64,000 nucleotides of DNA from Novosphingobium sediminicola. Lineage in GTDB: Bacteria; Pseudomonadota; Alphaproteobacteria; Sphingomonadales; Sphingomonadaceae. Location of the stretch: positions 209,204 through 273,203 of the forward strand of contig NZ_JACIDX010000008.1 of the NCBI RefSeq assembly GCF_014196525.1, read 5' to 3'. Of this stretch, positions 8,272 through 18,074 are shown piece after piece. The stretch's first letter is position 1; each line of letters begins with the position of its first letter. Under the pieces are notes generated by a model. That model made no database searches. It was given only the letters and a program-made list of their open reading frames with translations, and had not been told where the DNA came from. A program made the translations under genes and the position numbers.

Positions 8272-9462
8272 CGGATCGTTGATGTTTGCGCCTTTTACAC
8301 GCCCCATGGCGGCGGGGTAAAAACCTATGTCGAGCAGAAGATGCGCATTGGCCCGGAATTGGGCCATGAGATCATCATCCTTGCCCCCGGCGACCGGCAT
8401 GAGGTGATCGAGCGCGGACCGATGGCGCGGATCGTGACGATCCCGGCGCCGCGCTTTCCGCTGGACCGCAAATATTGGTATTTCAAGGATGAAGACGCGC
8501 TGCACGCGGCGATCACCGCGCTGGCGCCCGATTTCCTTGAGGTTTCATCACCATGGCGCAGCGCCAGCATGGTCGCGCGCTGGCCCGGCGATGCGCCGCG
8601 CGCGCTGGTGATGCATGCCGATCCGCTCTCGGCCTATGCCTATCGCTGGTTCGAACCGATCATGAGCCGCGAGGCCATCGACCGCAGCTTCGAGCCTTTC
8701 TGGAAACACCTGCGCGAGCTGGGCCATCAGTTCGAGCGCGTGGTCTGCGCCAGCGGCGAATTGCGCGACCGTCTGGCGGCGGGCGGCGTGGCCCATACTG
8801 TCCTGCACCCGATGGGGATCGAGGCGGGACTGTTCAGCCCCAAGCGGCGCAGCCCTGCGCTGCGGCGGCGGTTGCTGGAAATGTGCGGCCTGCCCGAAAG
8901 CGCGAAATTGCTGATCGGCGTCGGGCGGCTCAGCCCGGAAAAGCGTTGGCCGATGATCGTGGACGCGGTGGCCGCGGCCAGCCAGTCGATGCCGATCGGG
9001 CTGGTGCTGCTGGGCGCGGGCAATCAAAAGACGCGGATTTTGAAGCAGGTCGCGGGCAATCCGCATATCAAGCTGCTGAAGGCCGAAAAGGACCGCGCCA
9101 AATTCGCCACCATTCTGGCCAGCGCCGATGCGCTGATCCATGGCTGCGAGGCCGAAACCTTCTGTATGGCCGCCGCCGAGGCGCGGGCCAGCGGGGTGCC
9201 GGTGATCGTGCCGGATCGCGGCGGGGCGGCCGACCATGCGCGCGGCGGCGCGGGCGTCACCTATAGCGCGGGCAGCGCTATGGCCGCCGCCCGCGCCACC
9301 CTGCGCCTGCTGCGCAACCTGCCCAAGGCCTCGCCCGAGGTGAAGGTGGTGTCCACGCAGGGCCATTTCGAGGCGCTGTTTGCCGATTACGCCAGCGCCC
9401 GGCGCGGAGAGGGGCCGGAAGGCACCGCCCGGCGCCTGTCAGAAAATGTCCAGGTCGCCTGA
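8269..9462 (+). CDS. GT4-type glycosyltransferase (TTG start)
   Basis: About 397 residues with the GT-B fold of family 4. The N-terminal domain opens with a glycine-rich [13 protein letters not shown] loop, and the C-terminal domain has GRLSPEKRW. The nucleotide-sugar EX7E motif is seen as [12 protein letters not shown] followed by [12 protein letters not shown]. It would move a sugar from a nucleotide donor to a lipid or glycan in the cytoplasm; the acceptor cannot be told. It lies downstream of the hopanoid block but is separated by a hairpin and its own strong ribosome site, so a link to hopanoid glycosylation is only a suggestion. Confidence 0.85.
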   Translation: MRIVDVCAFYTPHGGGVKTYVEQKMRIGPELGHEIIILAPGDRHEVIERGPMARIVTIPAPRFPLDRKYWYFKDEDALHAAITALAPDFLEVSSPWRSASMVARWPGDAPRALVMHADPLSAYAYRWFEPIMSREAIDRSFEPFWKHLRELGHQFERVVCASGELRDRLAAGGVAHTVLHPMGIEAGLFSPKRRSPALRRRLLEMCGLPESAKLLIGVGRLSPEKRWPMIVDAVAAASQSMPIGLVLLGAGNQKTRILKQVAGNPHIKLLKAEKDRAKFATILASADALIHGCEAETFCMAAAEARASGVPVIVPDRGGAADHARGGAGVTYSAGSAMAAARATLRLLRNLPKASPEVKVVSTQGHFEALFADYASARRGEGPEGTARRLSENVQVA

Positions 9463-9560
9463 GTTTTCCTGACACTGATGTTGATACGCGCTTTGCCCCT
9501 CTTGCGCAGGGGCAGGCGATGGCCTCTTGTGCGCCAAATCCTTCTTCCTGCGGAGCTTTC

Positions 9561-10871
9561 ATGCGACACGCGATTACCGGCGCCCTCGCCTTCCTGCTTT
9601 CCACCGCTCTTTCGACATCCGGCCTGCTGGCTGCCCCGGCCCAGACGCCCGAACAGATCGCCGCCGCCGCGCTGAAGGAGGCCCCGGTATGGGACGGCCA
9701 CATTGACGTGCCCGAACAATTGCGCGACCGGCGGCATAATGTCCTCAAAGGCTTCGATTTCCACGACACCACCCGCGAGCCGGGCGATGACAAGTGGAAC
9801 ACCGATGCCCAACCCGGGGCCAAACCCAAGATCGTGCCGATGCAGACCGATCTGACCCGCATGAAGCAGGGCCATCTTCAGGCGGTGTTCTGGTCGGTCT
9901 ATGTTTCAGCCGCTTTGAACGATCAGCAGGCCGTGCAAGCCACGCTGGAGCAGGTTGATCTGATGAAGCGCATCATCGCGGCCAACCCGGCCGAGATGCA
10001 GTTCTGCGCCGATGCCGCCTGCGTCGAAAAGGCGTGGAAAGCGGGCAAGGTCGCCAGCCTGCTGGGGGCCGAAGGGGGCCATTCGATCGGCGGCTCGCTG
10101 GCCGTGCTGCGGACCCTGCATGAAATCGGCGTGCGCTATATGACGCTCACGCACTTCAAAACGACCCCGTGGGCCGACAGCGGCACCGATGCGCCCCAGC
10201 ACAATGGCCTGACGCCCTTTGGCAAGGATGTCGTGCGCGAGATGAACCGGCTGGGGATTCTGGTCGATCTCTCGCATGTCAGCCAGAAGACCATGATGGA
10301 CGCGCTGGAGGTTTCGGGCGCGCCGGTGATCTTCTCGCATTCCAACGCGCAGGCGATTTCGGGTCATCCGCGCAATGTGTCCGACGAAGTGCTGGACAAG
10401 GTGAAGCTGAACGGCGGCGTGGTAGCGGTCAATTTCTACCCCGGCTATATCAGCCCCGGCCAATACACATGGAACGCCAACCGCGCGGGCGAAATGGCGC
10501 GGCAAAAAGCACTCCACCCCGACCGGCCCGATGTCGCCGCCGCCGCGCTGGCCGATTGGGAAAAGGCCAATCCCAAGCCCGTCGCCACGCTGGCCGATGT
10601 CGTGGCCCATATCGACCATATCAAGCAGCGCATCGGCATCGACCATATCGCGCTCGGCTCGGACTTCGATGGCGGTTCGGTGGGGTTGCAGGGCCTGCCC
10701 GACACCTCGGCTTACCCTGCGCTCTTCGTCGAACTGGCCCGCAAGGGGTACACAAAAGAGGATCTCAAAAAGATCGCCAGCGGGAATTTCCTGCGCGTTT
10801 TGAAGGCGGCAGAGGCTTATGCGGCGGCGCATAAGGGGGATGCGGTGGTAGAGAACCCGACTTCGTTTTAA
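9561..10871 (+). CDS. Membrane dipeptidase, peptidase family M19
   Basis: A 436-residue exported dipeptidase. The start at 9561 gives a typical signal peptide ([14 protein letters not shown], cleavage after an Ala-rich stretch near residue 27). Zinc-binding and catalytic segments of M19 enzymes are visible: [31 protein letters not shown] and IALGSDFDG. The usual HND of the first motif is HID here, but His and Asp are kept. Such enzymes hydrolyse dipeptides, often with D-residues, in the periplasm. The gene is followed after 14 bases by a large palindromic repeat, which probably ends the transcript. Confidence 0.87.
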   Translation: MRHAITGALAFLLSTALSTSGLLAAPAQTPEQIAAAALKEAPVWDGHIDVPEQLRDRRHNVLKGFDFHDTTREPGDDKWNTDAQPGAKPKIVPMQTDLTRMKQGHLQAVFWSVYVSAALNDQQAVQATLEQVDLMKRIIAANPAEMQFCADAACVEKAWKAGKVASLLGAEGGHSIGGSLAVLRTLHEIGVRYMTLTHFKTTPWADSGTDAPQHNGLTPFGKDVVREMNRLGILVDLSHVSQKTMMDALEVSGAPVIFSHSNAQAISGHPRNVSDEVLDKVKLNGGVVAVNFYPGYISPGQYTWNANRAGEMARQKALHPDRPDVAAAALADWEKANPKPVATLADVVAHIDHIKQRIGIDHIALGSDFDGGSVGLQGLPDTSAYPALFVELARKGYTKEDLKKIASGNFLRVLKAAEAYAAAHKGDAVVENPTSF

Positions 10872-10885
10872 TTAGGGAGTCTTTT

Positions 10886-11109
10886 GCCTCCGGCGGGCAA
10901 AGGGACTCGTCCCTTTGCAATCCCGTTAATGGGTAGTGGATCGTTGGCGACGTCAGGATTGGTTGATTGTTTGAAAGCCTGCGGCGCGGAAAGCTCATCG
11001 CTAAAAGCGCCGCAGGCTCTCAAAACCATGACACGCGCGCAACCTTGCCAACCAAGCGCAGCCCCATGACGGGATTGTTAAGGGCCCCTGCCCTTAACCC
11101 GCCGGAGGC
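10886..11109. repeat. Nested palindromic intergenic element, copy 1
   Basis: A 224-bp element between two convergent genes. The outer stem is GCCTCCGGCGGG (10886-10897) with CCCGCCGGAGGC (11098-11109). Just inside are hairpin GCAAAGGG/CCCTTTGC (10897-10918) on the left and GTTAAGGG/CCCTTAAC (11077-11098) on the right, then a CAATCCC/GGGATTG stem. The centre is AGCCTGCGGCGC (10976-10987) with GCGCCGCAGGCT (11007-11018). It starts 14 bases after the dipeptidase stop and ends 18 bases before the protease stop. Likely role: bidirectional terminator or mobile palindrome. Confidence 0.88.
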
Positions 11110-11127
11110 ACCCACCTGCTAAAATCC

Positions 11128-13527
11128 CTAAAACCCCTTCTTCCACCCCAAACTCACCCCCCGATCATCGGGCAAGGCCGCGTAATGCCCCGGATTCCCC
11201 CGCCAAAACAGGTTCAGCCCCGCCGAACCTCCTTTAAGCGGAAACTGCCACGCCAGTTCGGCATCCACCTCGCGCCCGGTCGGAGCCAGCGATAACCGCC
11301 GCATCCCCCAGACCGCCCCGGTGTCATAATCATAGGCAACCGGCAGGTGGAAATTCATGCCACCACGCTCCACGCGCAGAGGTTGCGAGACGCGCAGCGC
11401 CAGCAGATCGCCGAACTTGAAGAAATTGGCGATCGAGCCATCGACCACCCAGCCATTGGTCACCAGCCCCGACCCCGCGCCGATAAAGCCGGAGCCGCGC
11501 GCTTGGGTAAAGCCCTGTCGCCATGCCGCGCCAAAGTGGAAATCGGGATAGGGCCGCCAGCCGAGCGCCGCATCGACAAACACTGTATCGGCCCCATGCG
11601 CCCCCAGCGCCGGATTGAACCGCGCTCCCAGAATGCCGCGCTGCTCGCTCATCCAGCTTGCGCCGAGGCTTGCCTCGACATCGCCCCGCCGCCGGTCGAA
11701 GGCAAAGCCGAAGCGTTGCACAAGGTCGCGGCTCTCGCCTTGGCTCGATGTGCCGACCGCCTGCCACGGCGATCCGGTCCAGCCATAGCCCTGCTGGCCC
11801 ATCACCGTCAGGCCCCATTGGCCCAAACCGCGCCTGATCGCCAGCGAGGTCTCGCCGCTGCGGAAAAAGCCGATGTCCTCCAGCGGATTGCCAGCGATCA
11901 TAAAGGCGGGCCGATCCTGCCCCTGAAGCGAGGCCACCAGCCCATCGGCCCCCTGCGCCATGGCAAAGCCCATCGACAGGCCCGGCGCCACAAGCGCGAT
12001 CACCCGCCCGGCCAGCACGCGCGCCACGCCTGCATCCTCCTGCGAAAGCCGCAGCGCGCCCGACCAAGGCAGGGCCAGATTGCGCCCGGTGGCGTCCACG
12101 CTGAAAGCCATCGCCACCGCGCCGCCGCCCAGCGAAAAGCCGCGATTCTGGTTCACCAGCGCCGGGGCCAGTTTCGGCATCAGCGAAGCGCTGCGCAGCC
12201 CATTGGCCAGATTGACCCCAAAGGCCCGCCCATAGGAATCCAGCACCACCGAGGCCACTGAGGCCCCCTGCGCCGCATCGCCCATCGCGGGCGATGTCAC
12301 CGCGCTGGTGCCGCCCAGCGCCATTTGCGTCGCTGTGCCCGCCAGCGAGGTCGCCCCCTGCGCATTGAACGCCGCCGCAATGTCCAATCCCCCGCGCCCA
12401 TAGGTTGTATCCTGCCCGGTCGCGCCAAGATCGGTGGCGGTGTTCAGCAGGATCGACACCGCCTGCGCGGCGGTCAGATTTGGGAAGGCCTGCCGCAGCA
12501 GCGCCACGGCGCCCGCGATCTGGGGCGCGGAAAAACTCGTGCCATTATAGACCGTCGTATAGGTCGTGCCGCCCGAGACGGTGGTCTTGATGACGCCATT
12601 TTCATACTGACAACAGATCTGTTCGCCCAGCGCCGTCAGATAGGAGGCCGCCTCGGTCCCGGCCCGGTTGGAAAAGCTGGAGATGACATTGGTCGATCCT
12701 ACCGACCCAGCGATGATGACATTGCCATTGCCCGCCGCGCGCACGCCCGAGGCAAAGGGATCGACCTGAGCCGTCCCGTCATTGCCCGCCGACACCACCA
12801 CCACGACGCCTGCACTGGCGGCGCTGGCAATGGCATTGGTGATATTGGCATTGGGGCTCGATCCGCCCAGCGACAGGTTGATGACCTTGGCCCCGGCGGC
12901 AATGGCGGCGGTAATGCCCGCCGCGATGGCATTGTCGCTGAAACTGCAACCGGCGCTGGTGGCGCAACTGCCCGCGGTATCGACGCGCATGGCCGCGATG
13001 GTGGCGTTAAACGCCATGCCCATCACCCCCACCCCATTGCGCGCGGCGGCGGCCACCTGCGCCACTGCGGTGCCGTGATCGCTGTCGGCATTGTTCAGAC
13101 CCCGGCTGCCCGCCAGATCGGTCGAGGTGCTGGAAATCCGCCCGGCAAATTCGGGATTGGTGGTGTCCAGCCCCGAATCGACGATGCCGATGGTCACCCC
13201 CTGTCCGCTGGCGCCCGCCGCCCATGCGGTGATCGCGCCATGCTGGGATGGGCCGGTCGAGCGGATATATTCCGCCGTCTGGAAACTGGCCGAAGGGGTG
13301 GGGGTGATGATCGCGCCCGGTGTGGCGGTGGGCGTGGCGGAGGCCGTGGCCGTCGGGGCGGGCGTTGCGGTGGCGGTCGCGCTGCTGGTGCCGCTGGGCG
13401 TGGAATTGACCGCGCCGCCGCCGCCCCCGCCACAGGCAGCAAGCCCGGCCAGCCCCGCGCCCACCACCGCCGTCAGCGGCAAACGCCCGATCAGCGCCAA
13501 AGACCTGTACACCCCATCCCGATTCAT
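11128..13527 (-). CDS. Subtilisin-like (S8) lipoprotein protease with barrel-like C-terminus
   Basis: A 799-residue surface protease. A signal peptide ends in lipobox LAAC (Cys32) and is followed by a Gly run and a Thr/Ala/Pro linker (about 40-80). The S8 domain (about 95-390) has the full triad: Asp117 in GIVDSG, His151 in DSDHGTAV and Ser331 in NGTSFSAP. The rest (about 450-799) is rich in alternating Gly and aromatic residues and ends in Phe, like an autotransporter beta-barrel, although no classic passenger-barrel boundary is obvious. It probably self-anchors in the outer membrane and cuts surface or secreted proteins. It is convergent with the dipeptidase, with repeat copy 1 between them. 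Confidence 0.85.
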   Translation of the reverse strand: MNRDGVYRSLALIGRLPLTAVVGAGLAGLAACGGGGGGAVNSTPSGTSSATATATPAPTATASATPTATPGAIITPTPSASFQTAEYIRSTGPSQHGAITAWAAGASGQGVTIGIVDSGLDTTNPEFAGRISSTSTDLAGSRGLNNADSDHGTAVAQVAAAARNGVGVMGMAFNATIAAMRVDTAGSCATSAGCSFSDNAIAAGITAAIAAGAKVINLSLGGSSPNANITNAIASAASAGVVVVVSAGNDGTAQVDPFASGVRAAGNGNVIIAGSVGSTNVISSFSNRAGTEAASYLTALGEQICCQYENGVIKTTVSGGTTYTTVYNGTSFSAPQIAGAVALLRQAFPNLTAAQAVSILLNTATDLGATGQDTTYGRGGLDIAAAFNAQGATSLAGTATQMALGGTSAVTSPAMGDAAQGASVASVVLDSYGRAFGVNLANGLRSASLMPKLAPALVNQNRGFSLGGGAVAMAFSVDATGRNLALPWSGALRLSQEDAGVARVLAGRVIALVAPGLSMGFAMAQGADGLVASLQGQDRPAFMIAGNPLEDIGFFRSGETSLAIRRGLGQWGLTVMGQQGYGWTGSPWQAVGTSSQGESRDLVQRFGFAFDRRRGDVEASLGASWMSEQRGILGARFNPALGAHGADTVFVDAALGWRPYPDFHFGAAWRQGFTQARGSGFIGAGSGLVTNGWVVDGSIANFFKFGDLLALRVSQPLRVERGGMNFHLPVAYDYDTGAVWGMRRLSLAPTGREVDAELAWQFPLKGGSAGLNLFWRGNPGHYAALPDDRGVSLGWKKGF

Positions 13528-13676
13528 AAACCCATCCCCTTGCGCCCCCTTCCTGCACCCTTTCCAGTAAACACCGGGTAACGATCCGCCTTCGCCCTTG
13601 TTCTGCGGCGCATCAGGCGATAGGCGCTATCGTCAAACAGGCTTATGCCGTCCCCCTTCGCAAAGAGGCCAAGACC

Positions 13677-14519
13677 ATGACCGACACCACAACCCTTGCC
13701 GCCGCCATCGAGGCCGCCTGGGACGCCCGCGACACCGTCACCCCCGCCAGCGCCGATGTGCGCGCCCATGTTGAGGCGGCCTTTGGCCTGCTGGAATCGG
13801 GCGCGGCGCGCGTGGCCGAAAAGATCGACGGCGAATGGGTGGTCAATCAGTGGCTGAAAAAGGCCGTGCTGCTCTCGTTCCGTCTGAACGACAATGCGGT
13901 GGTGCCGGGCGGTTCGGCAGGCTCGCCCGCGTTTGACAAGGTGGCCAGCAAGTTTGACGGCTATGACGACGCCAAGTTCCGCGAAGGCGGCTTCCGCGTG
14001 GTGCCGGGCGCGGTGGCGCGCGCCGGTTCGTTCATCGGCAAGAACGTGGTGCTGATGCCCTCTTTCGTGAACATCGGCGCCTATGTTGGCGAAGGTTCGA
14101 TGGTCGACACGTGGGCCACCGTGGGTTCTTGCGCCCAGATCGGCAAGGGCGTTCACCTGTCGGGCGGCGTGGGCATCGGCGGCGTGCTGGAACCGCTGCA
14201 GGCCGGGCCGGTCATCATCGAGGACGGCGCTTTCATCGGCGCGCGTTCGGAAGTGGTTGAAGGCGTCATCATCGGCGAGGGCGCGGTGCTCTCGATGGGC
14301 GTGTTCATCGGCGCCAGCACCAAGATCATCGACCGCGCCACGGGCGAAGTCCATATCGGCCGCGTGCCGCCCTATGCGGTGGTCGTGCCCGGCTCGATGC
14401 CCGGCAAGCCGCTGCCCGACGGCACGCCGGGGCCGAGCCTCTACTGCGCTGTAATCGTCAAGACCGTGGACGCGCAGACCCGCGCCAAGACCGGCATCAA
14501 CGATCTGCTGCGCGACTGA
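13677..14519 (+). CDS. dapD: Tetrahydrodipicolinate N-succinyltransferase DapD
   Basis: A 280-residue enzyme of the succinylase branch of lysine and diaminopimelate synthesis. It moves a succinyl group from succinyl-CoA to tetrahydrodipicolinate in the cytoplasm. The N-terminal helical domain is followed by the left-handed beta-helix with hexapeptide repeats ([20 protein letters not shown] and on) and the [11 protein letters not shown] segment typical of DapD. A GAGG ribosome site precedes the ATG. The next gene follows after 18 bases. Length and sequence are normal for the family. Confidence 0.95.
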   Translation: MTDTTTLAAAIEAAWDARDTVTPASADVRAHVEAAFGLLESGAARVAEKIDGEWVVNQWLKKAVLLSFRLNDNAVVPGGSAGSPAFDKVASKFDGYDDAKFREGGFRVVPGAVARAGSFIGKNVVLMPSFVNIGAYVGEGSMVDTWATVGSCAQIGKGVHLSGGVGIGGVLEPLQAGPVIIEDGAFIGARSEVVEGVIIGEGAVLSMGVFIGASTKIIDRATGEVHIGRVPPYAVVVPGSMPGKPLPDGTPGPSLYCAVIVKTVDAQTRAKTGINDLLRD

Positions 14520-14537
14520 TCGGATCCGGCAGAACTC

Positions 14538-15350
14538 ATGAAAAAGCGCGCTTTCGCTCTGTTGCTCGCCCTGTTGATTCCTGCGGGGCTGGCCTCTTAT
14601 GGGGCCGCAGAAGCACAGGGCGAACGCGCGCCCAGAGTTGCGCCCAAAACCCCCATGGCGGCGGCGCAGGTCTTGCGCCGCCTGCCTCATGATCCCCATG
14701 CCTATACCGAGGGGCTGTTCATTCATGGTGGACAGCTGTTTGAAAGCACCGGGATGGAGGGGCGCTCCAGCCTGCGCCGGGTCGATCTGAATTCGGGCCG
14801 GGTGCTGGAACAGACCAACCTGCCGCGCCCCTTGTTTGGCGAAGGGATTGCGCCGTGGCGTGATCAGATCCTGATGCTGACATGGCGCGACGGGATGGGC
14901 TTTCGCTTTACCCGCGCCGGGTTCAAGCCGGTCGGCCGCTTCACCTATCTGGGCGAAGGATGGGGCATGACGGCGCGGCCCGATGGGGCCGAACTGATCA
15001 TGTCGGACGGCAGCAACACGCTGCGTTTTATCGACCCGGCCACCTTCCGCACCCGCCGCCTGCTCAGCGTCACCGCCGACGGGATCGGGGTGGACATGCT
15101 CAACGAGCTGGAATGGGTCAATGGCGAGATCCTCGCCAATGTCTGGATGACCAGCCGCATTGCCCGGATCGATCCCACCACGGGCCGGGTCAAGGGCTGG
15201 ATCGACCTTGCCGCCCTTGCGCGTGAGGCAGGCGCCACCGGGCCCGATCAGGTGGCCAACGGCATCGCATGGGATGCCGCGGGCAAGCATCTCTACGTCA
15301 CGGGCAAGGAATGGCCGGTGATGTTCGAAATCGCCCCGCCCGTCCATTGA
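14538..15350 (+). CDS. Glutaminyl-peptide cyclotransferase (bacterial beta-propeller type)
   Basis: A 270-residue exported protein. A signal peptide covers about residues 1-28 (KKRAFALLLALLIPAG). The body has the five-bladed glutamine-cyclotransferase pattern: PHDPHAYTEGLF, ES-GMEGRSSLRRVDL, LNELEWVNGEILANVW and a C-terminal YVTGKEWPVMFEI. The enzyme cyclises N-terminal glutamine of exported proteins to pyroglutamate, which protects them from aminopeptidases. It directly follows dapD and may share its transcript, without an obvious functional link. Confidence 0.87.
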   Translation: MKKRAFALLLALLIPAGLASYGAAEAQGERAPRVAPKTPMAAAQVLRRLPHDPHAYTEGLFIHGGQLFESTGMEGRSSLRRVDLNSGRVLEQTNLPRPLFGEGIAPWRDQILMLTWRDGMGFRFTRAGFKPVGRFTYLGEGWGMTARPDGAELIMSDGSNTLRFIDPATFRTRRLLSVTADGIGVDMLNELEWVNGEILANVWMTSRIARIDPTTGRVKGWIDLAALAREAGATGPDQVANGIAWDAAGKHLYVTGKEWPVMFEIAPPVH

Positions 15351-15412
15351 TGCGCGACATTTTGACCGGCCAGATGGACAAAACGGGCTGAAACCGCCAT
15401 GTCTGGGGTCTG

Positions 15413-15850
15413 ATGGGCAACAGTCTGTTCCTGCAATTTGCCGTATCCTCGGCCATGGTCGTGCTCTGCGTGATCGTGCATGGCTTTGGCCTGTTCGGCC
15501 TGACCCGCGCACTGCGCAGCGAGGCCAATGTGGAAAGATTGCGCCATATCCGCCCGCTTTCGCCGCGCGGGGCGATCTTCACCCTGTCCATTGTGGTGGC
15601 GATCATCGCGCTGCACGGGGTGGAAATCTGGGCCTTTGCGCTGGTCTATTTCGCGGTGGGGGCGGTGCATGGGCTGGAGCCTTCGCTCTATTTCTCGACC
15701 ATCTCCTATTCGACCGTGGGATACAGCGACATTCACATCACCAGCCAATGGCGGCTGATCGGGGCGTTTGAAAGTATTCTGGGGATGCTGCTGCTGGGCT
15801 GGTCCACCTCGTTCTTTTTCCGCATGCTGGGGCGCATTGATGCGCATTAA
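15413..15850 (+). CDS. Small potassium channel family protein
   Basis: A 145-residue membrane protein of the Ion_trans_2 type. Hydrophobic segments near residues 10-30, 55-83 and 115-135 frame a pore loop carrying the K+ selectivity filter TVGYSD (101-106). No cytoplasmic RCK or nucleotide-binding domain is present, so gating is probably simple or depends on partners. Four subunits would be needed for a pore. It sits alone between the glutaminyl cyclase and the nucleoside transporter; its start has no strong ribosome site. Confidence 0.8.
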   Translation: MGNSLFLQFAVSSAMVVLCVIVHGFGLFGLTRALRSEANVERLRHIRPLSPRGAIFTLSIVVAIIALHGVEIWAFALVYFAVGAVHGLEPSLYFSTISYSTVGYSDIHITSQWRLIGAFESILGMLLLGWSTSFFFRMLGRIDAH

Positions 15851-15920
15851 CGCCGCTTGCGGCCCGGCCTTGCCCGCTTTACGGATGGGCGGTTGCGCCA
15901 AGACGGGATAGACCTTTTTC

Positions 15921-17243
15921 ATGCCGATCATCCATAGCCTGCTGGGAATGCTGCTCATTCTGGGGATCGCCTTTGCGCTGTCCTCCAACCGGCGCGCGGT
16001 ACGGCCAAGGGTGGTGCTGGCGGCTTTTGGGCTTCAGGCGGGGCTGGCGGCGCTGGTGCTCTATGTGCCTGCTGGCAATGCGGCGCTGCAAGTCGTGGCG
16101 GGCGGGGTATCCTCGCTCTTGGCCTATGCCCATTCGGGGGTGGATTTCCTGTTCGGCCCCTTGGCGCGGCCCGAAATCGGCGGGGCCAGCTTCGCCATTT
16201 CGGCGCTGCCGGTGATTATCTTCTTCGCCTCGCTGATCTCGATCCTATATTATCTGCGCATCATGCCGCTGGTGATCCGCTGGATCGGGGGTGGGCTTGA
16301 AAAGATCACCGGGGTCAGCCGGATCGAATCACTATGCGCGGCCAGCAATATTTTCGTCGGCCAATCCGAAGCGCCCTTGGTGATCCGGCCCTATCTGGCC
16401 GCGCTGTCGCCGGCGCAATTGTTCTGTGTGATGACCGTGGGCATGGCCGGCGTGGCGGGCACGATTCTGGCCGCCTATGCCAGCATGGGCATCCGCATCG
16501 ACTATCTGGTGGCCGCCGCCTTCATGTCGGCGCCGGGCGGGATCTGCATGGCCAAGATCATGATGCCCGATCCGCGCACGCCCCCGCCGGTCGATGGCGA
16601 TCTGCCCGAAAATATGGTGCCGCCTGCGGGTCTGGCCGCCGCCGCGCTGAACCGCGCCGATGTGACGCATCAGCCCGGCGTGCATGTCGATGAGCCGGTG
16701 CCGCTGGCCCATGACGAGGAACGCCCCGCCAATATCATCATGGCGGCCAGCGAAGGCGCGCAGACCGGTGTGAAGCTGGCCGTGGCGGTGGGCGCGATGG
16801 TGCTGGCCTTTGTGGCGCTGGTGGCGCTGGCCAATGGCATCGTAGGGGGCGTGGGGCATTGGTTCGGCATTCCCGACCTCTCGTTCCAGAAATTGCTGGG
16901 CTATCTGTTTGCGCCGATCTTCAGCCTGCTGGGCGCGCCGACATGGGCCGAGGCGATGCGCGCGGGCGGCATGTTCGGCACCAAGATCGTGCTCAACGAA
17001 TTCGTCTCCTTCATCGATCTGGGCCAGGCCAAGGAATTGTCGGCCAAGACCGTGGCCATCGTCACCTTTGCCCTGTGCGGCTTTGCCAATTTCTCGTCCA
17101 TCGCGATCCAGATGGCCGTGACCGGCAGCCTTGCCCCCAACCAGCGGCCGCTGATCGCCAAGATGGGGCTGAAGGCTCTGGCCGCAGGCGCGCTGTCCAA
17201 CCTGATGAGCGCGGCGCTGGCCGGGCTGTTCCTGTCGCTGTAA
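15921..17243 (+). CDS. Concentrative nucleoside transporter, NupC/CNT family
   Basis: A 440-residue inner-membrane transporter with about nine to ten helices. Family hallmarks are seen in order: the early LPVIIFFASLISILYYL, then GVSRIESLCAASNIFVGQSEAPLVIRPY (nucleoside- and sodium-binding region), then GAPTWAEAMRAGGMFGTKIVLNEFVSF and the end CGFANFSSIAIQ. It imports nucleosides driven by sodium or protons. The gene ends four bases before the thermonuclease gene, so the two are probably co-transcribed: a nuclease and a nucleoside importer would make a plausible scavenging pair. Confidence 0.9.
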   Translation: MPIIHSLLGMLLILGIAFALSSNRRAVRPRVVLAAFGLQAGLAALVLYVPAGNAALQVVAGGVSSLLAYAHSGVDFLFGPLARPEIGGASFAISALPVIIFFASLISILYYLRIMPLVIRWIGGGLEKITGVSRIESLCAASNIFVGQSEAPLVIRPYLAALSPAQLFCVMTVGMAGVAGTILAAYASMGIRIDYLVAAAFMSAPGGICMAKIMMPDPRTPPPVDGDLPENMVPPAGLAAAALNRADVTHQPGVHVDEPVPLAHDEERPANIIMAASEGAQTGVKLAVAVGAMVLAFVALVALANGIVGGVGHWFGIPDLSFQKLLGYLFAPIFSLLGAPTWAEAMRAGGMFGTKIVLNEFVSFIDLGQAKELSAKTVAIVTFALCGFANFSSIAIQMAVTGSLAPNQRPLIAKMGLKALAAGALSNLMSAALAGLFLSL

Positions 17244-17247
17244 CACC

Positions 17248-17805
17248 ATGAGCCAACGTTGGGATGAAGAATGGGCCGCCGCCATGCCAAAGCGCGCGCG
17301 GCCAAGGCGCAAGGCAGGCATCGGCACGGTGTTCACCGTCGTGCTGCTGTTGATGGCGATCAGCGTGGTCAGCACGCGATGGAGGCAATGGAGCGCGCCG
17401 CAGCCCGCAGGCATAACGGCATCGGACCTGAAACCCGCCGCGCAGGACCGCGAATCGGCCCATTTCGCCCTGTGCAAAGGCCATGTCCGCGTCACCTGCG
17501 TCGTCGATGGCGACACGATCTGGTATCGGGGCGAAAAGATCCGCATCGCCGATATCAACGCCCCCGAAATCAGCCACCCGCAATGTGACTACGAGGAGCA
17601 GTTGGGCGACAAGGCCCGCGATCGGTTGATGGGCCTGCTCAACGCGGGCGCGTTTTCGGTGGTGACCGAGGGCAGCCGCGACGTCGACAAATATGGCCGC
17701 AAGCTGCGCGACATCACGCGGGGCGGGAAAAGCCTTGGCGCGGTATTGGTCAGCGAAGGGTTGGCCGAGCGGTGGACCGGGCATCGGCGGGATTGGTGTC
17801 ATTGA
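17248..17805 (+). CDS. Thermonuclease (SNase-like) with N-terminal membrane anchor
   Basis: A 185-residue protein. A basic stretch (15-23) and a single hydrophobic helix (about 25-42) anchor or export it. The staphylococcal-nuclease fold follows, with VVDGDT (85-90, calcium/metal aspartates), IRIADINAPEI and a later DKYGRKLRDI. Such enzymes cut DNA and RNA outside the cytoplasm. It follows the nucleoside transporter by four bases. No ribosome site is obvious, suggesting translational coupling. Repeat copy 2 begins 21 bases after the stop. Confidence 0.83.
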   Translation: MSQRWDEEWAAAMPKRARPRRKAGIGTVFTVVLLLMAISVVSTRWRQWSAPQPAGITASDLKPAAQDRESAHFALCKGHVRVTCVVDGDTIWYRGEKIRIADINAPEISHPQCDYEEQLGDKARDRLMGLLNAGAFSVVTEGSRDVDKYGRKLRDITRGGKSLGAVLVSEGLAERWTGHRRDWCH

Positions 17806-17825
17806 TTTTTTCAGGGGTTTAAGGT

Positions 17826-18060
17826 GCCTCCGGCGGGTTAAGGGCGGGGGCCCTTAACAATCCCTGTAGTGGCTTTGTTGCGCCCTGCCCCGGCCAAGGC
17901 TGATGGGGGAAGGTTAAAATGATAAAGCCTGCGGCGCTTGAAGGTCCACCCTCTCCGCGCCGCAGGCTTTCAATTCATCAGACAAACATAACTCTGCCAT
18001 CCTCCCGCCACCCCAAAAATGGGATTGCAAAGGGACCGAGTCCCTTTGCCCGCCGGAGGC
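17826..18060. repeat. Nested palindromic intergenic element, copy 2
   Basis: A 235-bp relative of copies 1 and 3. The outer stem GCCTCCGGCGGG starts at 17826 and its complement ends at 18060. The left hairpin is GTTAAGGG/CCCTTAAC and the right one GCAAAGGG/CCCTTTGC, the reverse of copy 1, so both arms change together. The central stem AGCCTGCGGCGC (17926-17937) pairs with 17957-17968. The sequence between stems is not conserved. It lies between the nuclease stop (17805) and the convergent dehydrogenase stop (18075). Confidence 0.88.
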
Positions 18061-18074
18061 ATCAAACCCTTAAA

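Noticed and set aside
13524..15512. 662-codon open frame on the minus strand opposite dapD and the glutaminyl cyclase
   Set aside because: The plus strand carries clearly recognisable genes over the same span; the antisense frame is His/Arg-rich and has no family resemblance. It is a high-GC shadow.
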